From Paludibacter sp. (GTDB lineage Bacteria; Bacteroidota; Bacteroidia; Bacteroidales; Paludibacteraceae), in NCBI GenBank assembly GCA_017882285.1, contig JADGPS010000019.1, positions 1 through 42,259 of the forward strand: a stretch of 42,259 nt of DNA, written 5' to 3'. The notes beneath the pieces are model-generated. The model did not search any database and had not been told where the DNA came from. It was given only the letters and a program-made list of their open reading frames with translations. Of the stretch, positions 15,441 to 24,399 are shown piece after piece; the first letter of the stretch is position 1; each line of letters begins with the position of its first letter. The position numbers were made by a program, and so were the translations under genes.

Positions 15441-17438
15441 ATGGTTGAATTGATAAATTTGAGTTGGATCATAGCATTATTGGCAGTGATTGCCCTGTTG
15501 CTTGTTCCTGCAAATATTAAAGCATACACGGCGGCTTTCGGCGTAGTTGCCAATGCAATAACGACAAGTTGGTTAGCTATTCTGGCACTAACCGGACAAT
15601 TGGTGAGTTTTACTTTTTATGGTGGCAACATCATGGGCGACATGCTAATCCGCGTCGACCAATTGTCCGCCTGGTTTATATTGATAATCAATTTTACCTG
15701 CATTACAGGGGTTTTCTATGGTTCTGGATATCTGAAAGCGTACGACAATTCCGCCAAAAAGCTCAGCATGCACTGGATATTATTTATCCTTTTTCAACTT
15801 TCGATGGTGTGGGTTTGTATGATTCAACATGGTTTGATGTTCCTGATTGCCTGGGAAATCATGTCGTTATCGTCGATGATGCTGGTTATTTTCGACTCAC
15901 ACAATCCCAAAACGTTGAAAGACGGAATAAATTACCTGGTGCAAATGCATATCAGCGTGGTGTTTCTGACCATTGGGTTTATCTGGGTCTATTTTCAAAC
16001 CGGTTCGTTTAGTTTTGATGCCTTTTCGACTTATTTCGGTTTGAACAGTAATATATGGCTTTTCCTTGTTTTCTTCGTGGGATTTGGACTAAAAGCCGGA
16101 TTTATTCCGCTGCACAGCTGGTTACCACACGCCCATCCGGCAGCACCTTCACATGTCTCCGGCGTGATGTCCGGCGTAATCGTCAAACTGGGAATCTACG
16201 GAATTTTCAGGGTGGCTTCCTATCTGAGAAGCGATAACCTGATGCTGGGGGAAATTCTGATCACAATATCCGTACTGACCGGATTATACGGAATTTTAAA
16301 TGCTGCTGTTCATCGTGACTTTAAAAAAATGCTGGCATATTGTACCATCGAAAATATAGGAATCATTGGTATCGGCATTGGTATCGGACTAATCGGGCTT
16401 GGTAATCATGTTCCAATTTTATATTACCTTGGTTTTGGCGGTGCGCTACTGCATGTTCTCAACCATTCGCTATTCAAATCCTTATTGTTCTATTCGGCAG
16501 GATCGGTTTACCAGCAAACCCACACACGCGATATGGAAAAATTAGGCGGTCTCATTAAAAGTATGCCCCGCACAGCAGTTATTTTCCTGATTGGAGCAAT
16601 TGCCATTGGCGGAATGCCTCCTTTCAACGGTTTTATCTCCGAATTTCTTATTTACAGCGGATTGATAGAAGGAATAAAGTTGCATGACATGACACAAATA
16701 ACTATGATGGTACTGACATTTGCAGGTTTGAGTATTATCGGAGGACTTTCGGTACTGACATTCACCAAAACTTTCGGTACTATCTTTTTAGGTACACAAC
16801 GACAACCCTTACAACATAAACCACATGAAGTTTCGTCGCTGATGTTGATTCCTCAATATGTTATCATAGTGGCAATGCTCAGCGTGGCCATTTTTCCCCG
16901 GATTTATTTAGAGGTGATCGGCAATATACTTTCGGGATTGACCAAAAGTACAATTATTCCTCAACCGGTTGAATTTGCTGGTTATATCTCCACCATGCAA
17001 AGTATCAGCCTGTATTCATTGCTATTTATTTGCACAATCGCTGTTTTCTGGGGAATCAGGATGCTGGCATTAGTCGGAAAATCGCAAGTGGTGGGTGCAA
17101 CCTGGGGATGTGGCTATACAGCGGGAACCAGCAAAATTCAATATACCGCTAAATCATTTTCCAAATCGTTGGGTAAGACATTCGATTTCATAGTCATTGA
17201 GAGGAAACAATATGAAGAACTGAAAGCAGGCGAAATTTTCCCAAAAGAAAAAAAATACACGTCGCATTACCACGACTTTTTTGAATTCCGGTTTATTCGT
17301 ATCATAACCAACCGGCTGATTTATTCCGCGAATTATTTCAAATTTATTCAAAACGGACGCATTCAATCCTATGTGCTTTATGGCATTGTGTTTATTATAG
17401 CAATTTTTATTCTAACTATCTTTAAAATCGTACCATGA
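15441..17438 (+). CDS. Antiporter-like proton-channel subunit, HyfB/NuoL-like (first copy)
   Basis: A 665-residue polytopic membrane protein of the NuoL/M/N-Mrp antiporter superfamily, expected to carry protons or sodium in a complex I-like enzyme. Visible conserved parts are AWEIMSLSSMM (the functional glutamate in TM5), HSWLPHAHPAAPSHVSGVMSG followed by the lysine in VIVKLGIYG (TM7), the HxxxHSLFKSLLFYSAG stretch (TM8), and PPFNGFISEFL. The C-terminus has the HyfB-type WGCGYTAGTSKIQYTAKSF, an internal soluble helix, and a final membrane segment. It overlaps the next gene by four bases (ATGA at 17435-17438) and is highly similar to it along its whole length, evidently by tandem duplication. 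Confidence 0.9.
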   Translation: MVELINLSWIIALLAVIALLLVPANIKAYTAAFGVVANAITTSWLAILALTGQLVSFTFYGGNIMGDMLIRVDQLSAWFILIINFTCITGVFYGSGYLKAYDNSAKKLSMHWILFILFQLSMVWVCMIQHGLMFLIAWEIMSLSSMMLVIFDSHNPKTLKDGINYLVQMHISVVFLTIGFIWVYFQTGSFSFDAFSTYFGLNSNIWLFLVFFVGFGLKAGFIPLHSWLPHAHPAAPSHVSGVMSGVIVKLGIYGIFRVASYLRSDNLMLGEILITISVLTGLYGILNAAVHRDFKKMLAYCTIENIGIIGIGIGIGLIGLGNHVPILYYLGFGGALLHVLNHSLFKSLLFYSAGSVYQQTHTRDMEKLGGLIKSMPRTAVIFLIGAIAIGGMPPFNGFISEFLIYSGLIEGIKLHDMTQITMMVLTFAGLSIIGGLSVLTFTKTFGTIFLGTQRQPLQHKPHEVSSLMLIPQYVIIVAMLSVAIFPRIYLEVIGNILSGLTKSTIIPQPVEFAGYISTMQSISLYSLLFICTIAVFWGIRMLALVGKSQVVGATWGCGYTAGTSKIQYTAKSFSKSLGKTFDFIVIERKQYEELKAGEIFPKEKKYTSHYHDFFEFRFIRIITNRLIYSANYFKFIQNGRIQSYVLYGIVFIIAIFILTIFKIVP

Positions 17439-19462
17439 ATCTGGTCTGGAGCTTTATACTTATTCCGTTCATAGCTATCTGCCTTATTCCTTTTCTTCAA
17501 CTGAAAGGAAAAGCCATTGCTGTTTACGGGACTGTAAGTATGATTGCCATCCTCACCAATTATCTGGCCATACAAGCATTAACAGGACAAAACTTTAACA
17601 TGACTTTGCCCGGAAGCCTGATAAGCGGTCCTATTAATTTACAAATAGATGCCCTTTCAGCCTGGTTTATATTAATTATCAACTTTGGTTTTATTACCGG
17701 AGGTTTCTATGGCCTGTTTTATATGAAAACATATGCAGACCAACCTAAGAATTTAAATCTGCATGGAATTCTTTTCGTGCTTCTTCAGGCTTCTCTGTTA
17801 AGCCTGTGTGCCATTCAAAACAGCATTGCCTTTTTGATTGCCTGGGAAATAATGGCTCTTTCGGCTTTTCTGAGTATTATTTTCGAACACGAAAAAGTTG
17901 CCACCATCAAAGCCGGTATCAACTATCTGATTCAGTCGCATATTTCTATTTTGTTTTTAATGATCGGATTTATTTGGGTAGCGGGCAAAACAGGTAGTTA
18001 CGATTTCAGTGCCATCCACAGTTATTCGTTGGCACATCCGGGTCCGCTCTCGCTCATATTGTTCCTATTCTTCTTTATCGGGTTTGCCATTAAAGCGGGT
18101 TTTGTTCCCTTTCACACCTGGTTGCCTTACGCGCATCCGGCTGCACCGGCACATATTTCGGGAATCATGTCCGGAATATTAATTAAAATCGGGATTTTCG
18201 GTATCTTACGCATGCTTCTACTTATTCCTGTAAATTACACAGCAATTGGAAGTCTTATTTTAATCATTTCGCTTATTTCCGGAATATATGGCGTGATGCT
18301 GGCTATTCTGCAACATAACCTGAAGAAACTGCTTGCCTACCACAGTATCGAAAATATTGGTATTATTGGCATCGGGATTGGATTGGGTTGCATAGGGTTG
18401 GGAATCAATAATCCGGTGCTTAGTTCGTTGGGGTTTGCCGGAGCGTTGCTGCATACGCTGAATCATTCGCTTTTTAAATCACTCTTATTCTTTACTGCCG
18501 GCAATGTTTATCAGGCAACCCATACGCTGGATATTGAAAAATTAGGCGGACTGGTCAAAAAAATGCCACAAACGAGCATTCTGTTTTTAATAGCTGCCCT
18601 TGCTATTTGCGGATTGCCACCGTTTAACGGATTTATTTCCGAATTCATTCTTTACACGGGTCTTTACAATTGGATACACAATGCACAAATGATTTCTTTA
18701 ATCAGTATCGTTTTTATAGTTATGGGATTGGCGTTTATCGGAGGACTGGCACTGATGTGTTTTACCAAAGCTTTCGGAGTAGTTTTCTTAGGAAATCCCC
18801 GGCATACATTCCATCATGAAGTAAAAGAAGTTTCGGGTTTTCAATTGGCACCGCTTTATGCAATTGCTGCGTTAATAATTATCATCGGGCTGTTTCCCAA
18901 GTTGTTTCTGGACTTATTGATAAAACCCGTTCAACTGTTTACGGGCTTACAACAGCTTCCTTTTGTTGCATTTCAGGGAAATGGGCTCGAAGTGCTGGTA
19001 TCCGTCAGTCATGCCAGCTGGTATTTGATAGGTTTGGTTTTAATCCTTTTAGGACTCAGAAAATGGTTGTTGCGGAATCGAACCATCACCGTTATGCCAA
19101 CCTGGGGATGCGGATATACGGCTCCAACGGCCAAAATTCAATATACAGCCAGTTCGTTTGTCAAGACTTACAGCAAACTGTTCGGTATGTTTTTCCTGAT
19201 ATTTAAAAAAGAGAAAGAAGTGCAGGGAATATTTCCGACTGATGCACATCTCGAGACAAAACCTTATGATAAAATTGAAAAATGGCTGATAGACTATCCG
19301 ACTGTCAATTTCAAATTATTTTTAGATCGTTTCCGTTTCTTTCAAAACGGTAAATTGCAATTTTATATCTTATACGGGATTATATTTATCATTTTAATTA
19401 TCAGCATCCCGCTGTTATACGACAAAGCTATCCAGTTCATTGAATTTTTAAAACAGCTTTAA
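17435..19462 (+). CDS. Antiporter-like proton-channel subunit, HyfB/NuoL-like (second copy)
   Basis: A 675-residue paralogue of the preceding protein with the same order of motifs: AWEIMALSAFL, HTWLPYAHPAAPAHISGIMSG, LIKIGIFGILR, HSLFKSLLFFTAG, PPFNGFISEFI and WGCGYTAPTAKIQYTASSF. Charged residues in TM5 (Glu), TM7 (Lys) and TM8 are kept, so both copies look able to conduct ions. Adjacent duplicated HyfB-like genes mean the complex may hold three antiporter-like subunits together with the HyfF-like protein, as complex I does (NuoL, M, N). Start ATG at 17435 overlaps the upstream stop, which implies translational coupling. Confidence 0.9.
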   Translation: MNLVWSFILIPFIAICLIPFLQLKGKAIAVYGTVSMIAILTNYLAIQALTGQNFNMTLPGSLISGPINLQIDALSAWFILIINFGFITGGFYGLFYMKTYADQPKNLNLHGILFVLLQASLLSLCAIQNSIAFLIAWEIMALSAFLSIIFEHEKVATIKAGINYLIQSHISILFLMIGFIWVAGKTGSYDFSAIHSYSLAHPGPLSLILFLFFFIGFAIKAGFVPFHTWLPYAHPAAPAHISGIMSGILIKIGIFGILRMLLLIPVNYTAIGSLILIISLISGIYGVMLAILQHNLKKLLAYHSIENIGIIGIGIGLGCIGLGINNPVLSSLGFAGALLHTLNHSLFKSLLFFTAGNVYQATHTLDIEKLGGLVKKMPQTSILFLIAALAICGLPPFNGFISEFILYTGLYNWIHNAQMISLISIVFIVMGLAFIGGLALMCFTKAFGVVFLGNPRHTFHHEVKEVSGFQLAPLYAIAALIIIIGLFPKLFLDLLIKPVQLFTGLQQLPFVAFQGNGLEVLVSVSHASWYLIGLVLILLGLRKWLLRNRTITVMPTWGCGYTAPTAKIQYTASSFVKTYSKLFGMFFLIFKKEKEVQGIFPTDAHLETKPYDKIEKWLIDYPTVNFKLFLDRFRFFQNGKLQFYILYGIIFIILIISIPLLYDKAIQFIEFLKQL

Positions 19463-19522
19463 ATAATTCAGAATATTTAATTAAAGAACAACTAAACGAA
19501 TCAACAACTAAACAACAATATT

Positions 19523-20428
19523 ATGCTGAGTTTTTTATTAATCATATTAGCTGCCGCTTTTTTTACAGGAATAATTATCCGTACTAAAAGTATTGCTTCG
19601 GGGCGAAAAGGACCCGGACTATTTCAGCCAATCAAGGATGTGATTCGCCTTTTCAAAAAAGGTACAGTTTACAGTGAGACTTCCAGTTTTGTATTCCGGA
19701 TTGCACCCACCATTTACTTTTCTTCCGTATTTGTAGCCATGTTGGTTGTTCCGTTCGGACAATCAAAAGGGCTTATCAGCTTCAATGGTGACTTTATTTT
19801 CTTTGCATACGTATTGGGATTAGGTAAATTTTTCAGCATTATCGGAGCAATGGATACAGGCAGTAGTTTCGAAGGGATGGGAGCAAGTCGCGAAGCGCTC
19901 TACTCGATGTTTGCCGAACCTGCATTTTTCATTTTGATGGGTTCGTTGGCTTTGCTGACCGGTCATACTTCTTTTCAGGAGATATTTGCAACGTTGCATC
20001 TCGGCTCGTCTATCACTTATGCATTGGGCGGTTTGGCTGCTCTTGTATTTTTAATGATTGCCATGATTGAAAACAGCCGTATGCCTTTGGATGATCCGAA
20101 AACTCATCTTGAACTCACCATGGTACACGAAGTAATGATTTTGGACAATAGCGGATTTGACCTTGGCTTAATACTGACAGCCGGTTACCTGAAATTTGCC
20201 ATTTACGGAGCAATCATCTTTAATCTGTTTAGTGGAACCATAAGTTATGGATATGCCATACCGATGTTTTTAGTGGTGCAGGCTTTTCTTGCTTTTGTTG
20301 TCGGAATGATCGAATCTTTTATGGCGCGATTCAGGATGAATCACAATGCCCAGTTTATCGTTGTTCTTTCGTCCGTATCTTTACTCATATTTTTCGGTGC
20401 CCTGCTTGTGTCGGGGAAATTTATCTAA
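19523..20428 (+). CDS. HyfC/NuoH-like membrane subunit
   Basis: A 301-residue membrane protein that in complex I and group 4 hydrogenases links the peripheral arm to the proton channel. Recognisable segments are GRKGPGLFQPIKDVIRLFKK near residue 26, GAMDTGSSFEGMGASREALY near residue 115 (the cytoplasmic loop at the arm interface), and NSRMPLDDPKTHLELTMVHE near residue 190, with the conserved acidic residues. About eight membrane segments are predicted by eye. Length matches HyfC/HycD. It starts 60 bp after the second HyfB-like gene and is followed by a CCCCTAA repeat. Confidence 0.9.
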   Translation: MLSFLLIILAAAFFTGIIIRTKSIASGRKGPGLFQPIKDVIRLFKKGTVYSETSSFVFRIAPTIYFSSVFVAMLVVPFGQSKGLISFNGDFIFFAYVLGLGKFFSIIGAMDTGSSFEGMGASREALYSMFAEPAFFILMGSLALLTGHTSFQEIFATLHLGSSITYALGGLAALVFLMIAMIENSRMPLDDPKTHLELTMVHEVMILDNSGFDLGLILTAGYLKFAIYGAIIFNLFSGTISYGYAIPMFLVVQAFLAFVVGMIESFMARFRMNHNAQFIVVLSSVSLLIFFGALLVSGKFI

Positions 20429-20430
20429 AA

Positions 20431-20452
20431 ACCCCTAAATCCCTTGAAGGGG
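20431..20452. repeat. CCCCTAA-type repeat, degenerate copy
   Basis: ACCCCTAAATCCCTTGAAGG with GGG following sits three bases after the HyfC-like stop codon. The two halves can pair (CCCCT...GGGG), a diverged member of the repeat family at 24235 and 40565. Confidence 0.6.
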
Positions 20453-20507
20453 ACTTAAGAGATGACAAATTATTAATTCTTCATTATTAATTTTTAATTA
20501 AGAACTT

Positions 20508-21140
20508 ATGTTACAAGTATTGCTTATTATTTTTCTGATTTCACTGTTTTACCTGTCCATTGCCAATCGCATGACGACTTATGTAAACGTGTTGGCTTTG
20601 CAGGGAGTTCTGCTTTTCTTTGTAGCGTTTTTAGAGTTGAAAAGCATCAACACGCTCAACCTGATATTAATTCTGTTGGAAACCATTATTTTTAAATCAT
20701 TAGCGGTGCCAATATTTTTAAAATATGTGCTCAAACGAAATCATATCACCCGTGAAGCAGAGCCTTATGTACCGAATTTTGTATCATTAATCATTACCAC
20801 GGTCATAGTGGTTACCACCATTTTGCTTTCAAATACCATGGAAGAAAGTTATTTAGACAAAATGTACTTTGTCGTGGCACTTTCTACTCTGTTTACCGGA
20901 CTTTATTTTATTGCATCGCGCAGAAAAATCATCACGCATGTTATGGGATATTTAGTCATTGAAAATGGTGTTTTTGTGTTGTCTTTGGCAGTTGGAAACG
21001 AAATGCCTATGTTGGTAAACTTGGGTATTATGCTCGATATTTTTGCCAGCGTATTGATTTTAGGTATCTTCCTGAATAAAATCGGGGATGTATTTAAAGA
21101 CATCGATGTAAATCAGCTTACAAATTTGAAAGACTATTGA
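20508..21140 (+). CDS. HyfE/NuoK-like membrane subunit
   Basis: A 210-residue hydrophobic protein with about seven membrane segments. Its C-terminal half resembles NuoK, with the buried glutamate in YLVIENGVFVLSLAVG and the end segment NLGIMLDIFASVLILGIF; its N-terminal half has LLETIIFKSLAVPIFLKYV. Known members (HyfE, about 215 residues) have this arrangement. It takes its expected position between the HyfC-like and HyfF-like genes. It probably contributes one of the small proton-path elements of the complex. Confidence 0.86.
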   Translation: MLQVLLIIFLISLFYLSIANRMTTYVNVLALQGVLLFFVAFLELKSINTLNLILILLETIIFKSLAVPIFLKYVLKRNHITREAEPYVPNFVSLIITTVIVVTTILLSNTMEESYLDKMYFVVALSTLFTGLYFIASRRKIITHVMGYLVIENGVFVLSLAVGNEMPMLVNLGIMLDIFASVLILGIFLNKIGDVFKDIDVNQLTNLKDY

Positions 21141-21232
21141 AGAATTTACAATTTAATCATTTACAATTAAAATACAGTAAACCTGGCTTTTACAACCAAT
21201 TAACTGATTAACCAATCAACAAATAACCATTT

Positions 21233-22663
21233 ATGATAGAAATATATTTAATAGGATCAGTTATAATTGGAACCCTGCTTTTTTTCAACCGTGGGAAAGC
21301 ATTAAATTACACCTTGATTTGGTTGTTTATCGCCTTACAGTGTGCATTCACCATCTATGCCTGTATGAATTACAACCAGACCGAATCGACCTATTTCACA
21401 TTCGATTCGTTGGGGATTATCATGTTATTGACTGCCACCATCATTTCCATTCCGGCAGTCATCCATAGCCACATTTACATCGAAGAAAGTGAAGAAAAGA
21501 CTCCACGCTCCAGAGCAACTTACTTTGGTGCATTGGTTATTTTAATAACGGCAGTTAGTTCAGCTTATCTGGCTAATCACATTGCAGTAGTTTGGATTTT
21601 TACCGAAATAACTACGTTGAGTGCTTCTGCATTGATTTATCATCACCGCAATAAGTTGGCATTGGAGGGAACCTGGAAATATATTTTTATATGCGCTATC
21701 AGCATTACCTTTGTTTTTATCGGAATTCTATTTCTAAGTCTTGCTTTCGCTAAAGTCAGTTCCGATGATTTATCTTATAAAAATCTGCTTGCTCATAGCG
21801 CATTATTAAATTTATCCTGGCTACGATTGGCATTCTTGTTTATCTTCACCGGATTTACAGCGAAGTTAGGACTTTTTCCTATGTTTACAGCTGGCGTGGA
21901 TGCCAAGGATAAAGCTCCCGGTCCTGCAGCGGCTTTACTTTCGAGTATCGTAATGTGTATGGGTTTTGTAGGTATTTTTCGCTTTTATGTTGTGGTGGCT
22001 AACACTTCTTTACTCCATTGGGCAAGTCTGGTTATTGGCATTGCTGCATTCATATCCTTATTCATTGCAGCAGTTTATATGATAAAGGTAAAGAATATTA
22101 AACGAATGATGGCTTACTCCAGCGTTGAACACATGGGATTGGTTATGTTGGGAATTGCAGCCGGAGGAATCGGTTATTATGCTGCCATTCTGCATATTGT
22201 TTTGCATTCATTTGTCAAGTCGAGCCTGTTCTTTCAGTACAATCAACTATACCGGGTATTTAAAAACAAGAACATCTATCAATTAGGTAATTATTTCAAA
22301 TACAATACTACCGGTGCCCTCGTTGTGCTGCTTGCATTTATAAGTGTTACTGCCATGCCTCCTTCGGGCATGTTTGTAAGTGAATTTCTAATCTTCCGTT
22401 CCCTGTTCGATTCGAACCAATTAATATTATTATTGGTGGTTTTATTGTTGCTAACACTTATTATCTGGGCGTTTGCCAAAAATATTTTCAAGATATTATT
22501 TATTCCGGCTGTAAATTTTGACGAATCTACCGTGCCGGCTTTAAGTCCCTGGAGATCAGTTTCGCAGTTTATTCTTATTGGTGGAGCTGCCTATCTTGGA
22601 TTAAACCCACCGTTGATTTTTGTAGATTTAATTAAAACGAGTATAATGTTATTACCGCATTGA
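21233..22663 (+). CDS. HyfF/NuoN-like antiporter-like subunit
   Basis: A 476-residue membrane protein of the same superfamily as the two HyfB-like subunits but distinct in sequence. Conserved segments are AVVWIFTEITTLSASALIYHHRN (TM5 glutamate), FTAKLGLFPMFTAGVDAKDKAPGPAAALLSS (TM7 lysine region), MMAYSSVEHMGLVMLGIAAGG and HSFVKSSLFFQYNQLYRV. PPSGMFVSEFLIF closes the core. Length fits HyfF rather than the longer HyfB type. It precedes the large-subunit gene by 72 bp. The function is ion translocation as part of the complex. Confidence 0.88.
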   Translation: MIEIYLIGSVIIGTLLFFNRGKALNYTLIWLFIALQCAFTIYACMNYNQTESTYFTFDSLGIIMLLTATIISIPAVIHSHIYIEESEEKTPRSRATYFGALVILITAVSSAYLANHIAVVWIFTEITTLSASALIYHHRNKLALEGTWKYIFICAISITFVFIGILFLSLAFAKVSSDDLSYKNLLAHSALLNLSWLRLAFLFIFTGFTAKLGLFPMFTAGVDAKDKAPGPAAALLSSIVMCMGFVGIFRFYVVVANTSLLHWASLVIGIAAFISLFIAAVYMIKVKNIKRMMAYSSVEHMGLVMLGIAAGGIGYYAAILHIVLHSFVKSSLFFQYNQLYRVFKNKNIYQLGNYFKYNTTGALVVLLAFISVTAMPPSGMFVSEFLIFRSLFDSNQLILLLVVLLLLTLIIWAFAKNIFKILFIPAVNFDESTVPALSPWRSVSQFILIGGAAYLGLNPPLIFVDLIKTSIMLLPH

Positions 22664-22735
22664 AAATATAGACTTTAAAACCAAGAGCCAAGAATCAAGA
22701 CTTTCTGACTCGTAACTAATCACTTGTAACTATTT

Positions 22736-24235
22736 ATGAACTATATCAGCATAAAAAACAATCAGACCATTTCTCTTTCGGATATTCCGGAAAGCAATTA
22801 TGAATGGTTTTATGACATGAACCTTGATTTGGTCCTTGGTCATACCGAACGGCATTGCGTGAATTATTTTGGGTATAAAGTGGGTAATAACGTTAAACTA
22901 ATTTGCTGCATTGCAGATGATTCCACTCATGAAATATTAGTATCTACCTGCCTGGTTCACAAAGCTCACGCCCTCGAATCGTTTTGCACTCAATTGTTAT
23001 GCTTTGAAAAATTCGAACGGGAAATTCACGAAAACTTTGGTATTAACTTTATAGACCATCCGTGGTTGAAACCTGTTCGTTACGCTTTCAACCGTGATGA
23101 TATGTCTCAAACGATGGACAATTATCCGTTTTACAGCATCGACAGCGAAGAATTGCATGAAGTGGGCGTCGGACCTATTCATGCCGGAATTATTGAACCG
23201 GGACATTTCAGGTTTATCTGTAACGGCGAACAAATTCTTCATCTCGAAATTCAGTTAGGATACCAGCACCGGGGTATCGAACAACTTTTTATCGAGAAAA
23301 AAAAGTTACTTCAACGTGCCACGCTGGCTGAAGATATTGCCGGCGATACGGTTATTGGACACAGCACCACTTTTGCACACGTTTGGGAAAGTTTGTGTGG
23401 CTTTGAGGCAAGCAGGGATATTGAATTTGCACGCACGTTGGCATTGGAACTAGAGCGTATGGCTGTTCATGTAAGTGATTTGAGCGGTGCTTGTACCGAC
23501 ATAGCCTATCAGCTGGGAAGTTCCGTTTTTGGCCGGCTTCGGACACCAATCATTAATTTTTTACAGGAATGGTGCGGAAACCGCCTGGGAAAAGGATGCA
23601 TCAGACCGGGACATAATCAATATCCTTTTACTCCTGCATTAGCGGATCGGCTAAGACAGGTATTGGATATTTTTGAACCTGAATATAACGAAATGGCAGG
23701 AAAACTATTTAAATTATCCAGTGCCCTATCGCGTTTTGAACGAACCGGAGTTGTTTCCAATGCCGATGCAATATCAATTGGTGCAGTAGGAATGACAGCT
23801 CGCATGACCAATCTGAACCGTGATATTCGTTCTTCCCATCCTTTTTCTCTTTATTCGGAATTAAATCATTTTCCGATTTTAAAACGGCATGGTGATGTTT
23901 ATTCACGGGTTCAAATACGGAAAAAAGAAATTGAGCAATCGCTCAACTATATCCGGAAATTAATTGCCGAAGTTCCTGCTCAACCTTTACAAACAGATAA
24001 ATTGAAAACGCCTCGTCCGAATTCCTTTTGCCTTTCGTTAGTGGAAGGTTGGCGGGGAGAAATTTGCCATTGTGCGCTGACCGACGAGAAAGGAGAATTG
24101 ATGCATTACAAAATCAAAGATCCTTCGTTTCACAATTGGATGGCATTGGCTTTATCAGTCAGAAATAATGAAATATCGGATTTTCCGATCTGCAACAAAA
24201 GTTTCAACCTTTCCTATTCAGGACATGATTTGTGA
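22736..24235 (+). CDS. NuoC-NuoD/HyfG-like large subunit without NiFe-ligand cysteines
   Basis: A 499-residue peripheral subunit with a NuoC-like N-terminal part (to about residue 130) fused to a hydrogenase large-subunit domain (QLGYQHRGIEQL at 173-184). In active group 4 hydrogenases the NiFe site is held by ERICGIC near the start and DPCxSC at the end. Here the aligned stretches are EDIAGDTVIGHS (199-210) and NLSYSGHDL (491-499): the four cysteines become A202, T205, S493 and G496. H209 and many structural residues remain. So the protein cannot bind a NiFe centre in the usual way and is best described as energy-converting hydrogenase-related (Ehr-like). There is no C-terminal extension for a maturation protease, which fits. 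Confidence 0.88.
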   Translation: MNYISIKNNQTISLSDIPESNYEWFYDMNLDLVLGHTERHCVNYFGYKVGNNVKLICCIADDSTHEILVSTCLVHKAHALESFCTQLLCFEKFEREIHENFGINFIDHPWLKPVRYAFNRDDMSQTMDNYPFYSIDSEELHEVGVGPIHAGIIEPGHFRFICNGEQILHLEIQLGYQHRGIEQLFIEKKKLLQRATLAEDIAGDTVIGHSTTFAHVWESLCGFEASRDIEFARTLALELERMAVHVSDLSGACTDIAYQLGSSVFGRLRTPIINFLQEWCGNRLGKGCIRPGHNQYPFTPALADRLRQVLDIFEPEYNEMAGKLFKLSSALSRFERTGVVSNADAISIGAVGMTARMTNLNRDIRSSHPFSLYSELNHFPILKRHGDVYSRVQIRKKEIEQSLNYIRKLIAEVPAQPLQTDKLKTPRPNSFCLSLVEGWRGEICHCALTDEKGELMHYKIKDPSFHNWMALALSVRNNEISDFPICNKSFNLSYSGHDL

Positions 24236-24258
24236 CCCCTAACCCCTAAAGGGGAACT
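24235..24258. repeat. CCCCTAA-type repeat, left arm of an inverted pair
   Basis: ACCCCTAACCCCTAAAGGGG plus three bases; it begins at the stop codon of the large-subunit gene. The reverse complement recurs perfectly over 23 bp at 24366-24390, and a diverged member lies between them at 24315-24336. The pair could fold into a large hairpin in the operon transcript. Confidence 0.8.
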
Positions 24259-24365
24259 TAATTACTTCAAGGCCAATAGTTCATTAAAGGTTGAAGTTAA
24301 CTAAAATAAATTTTCACCCCTTAGGGCAAGGGGTTAGTAATAATTCACAAAACAAAAGTAACTTC

Positions 24366-24390
24366 GTTCCCCTTTAGGGGTTAGGGGTTC
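24366..24390. repeat. CCCCTAA-type repeat, right arm of an inverted pair
   Basis: GTTCCCCTTTAGGGGTTAGG and the following GGT are the exact reverse complement of 24235-24257. It ends 10 bp before the small-subunit start, so folding could affect that gene's translation. Confidence 0.8.
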
Positions 24391-24399
24391 GTTAATATT

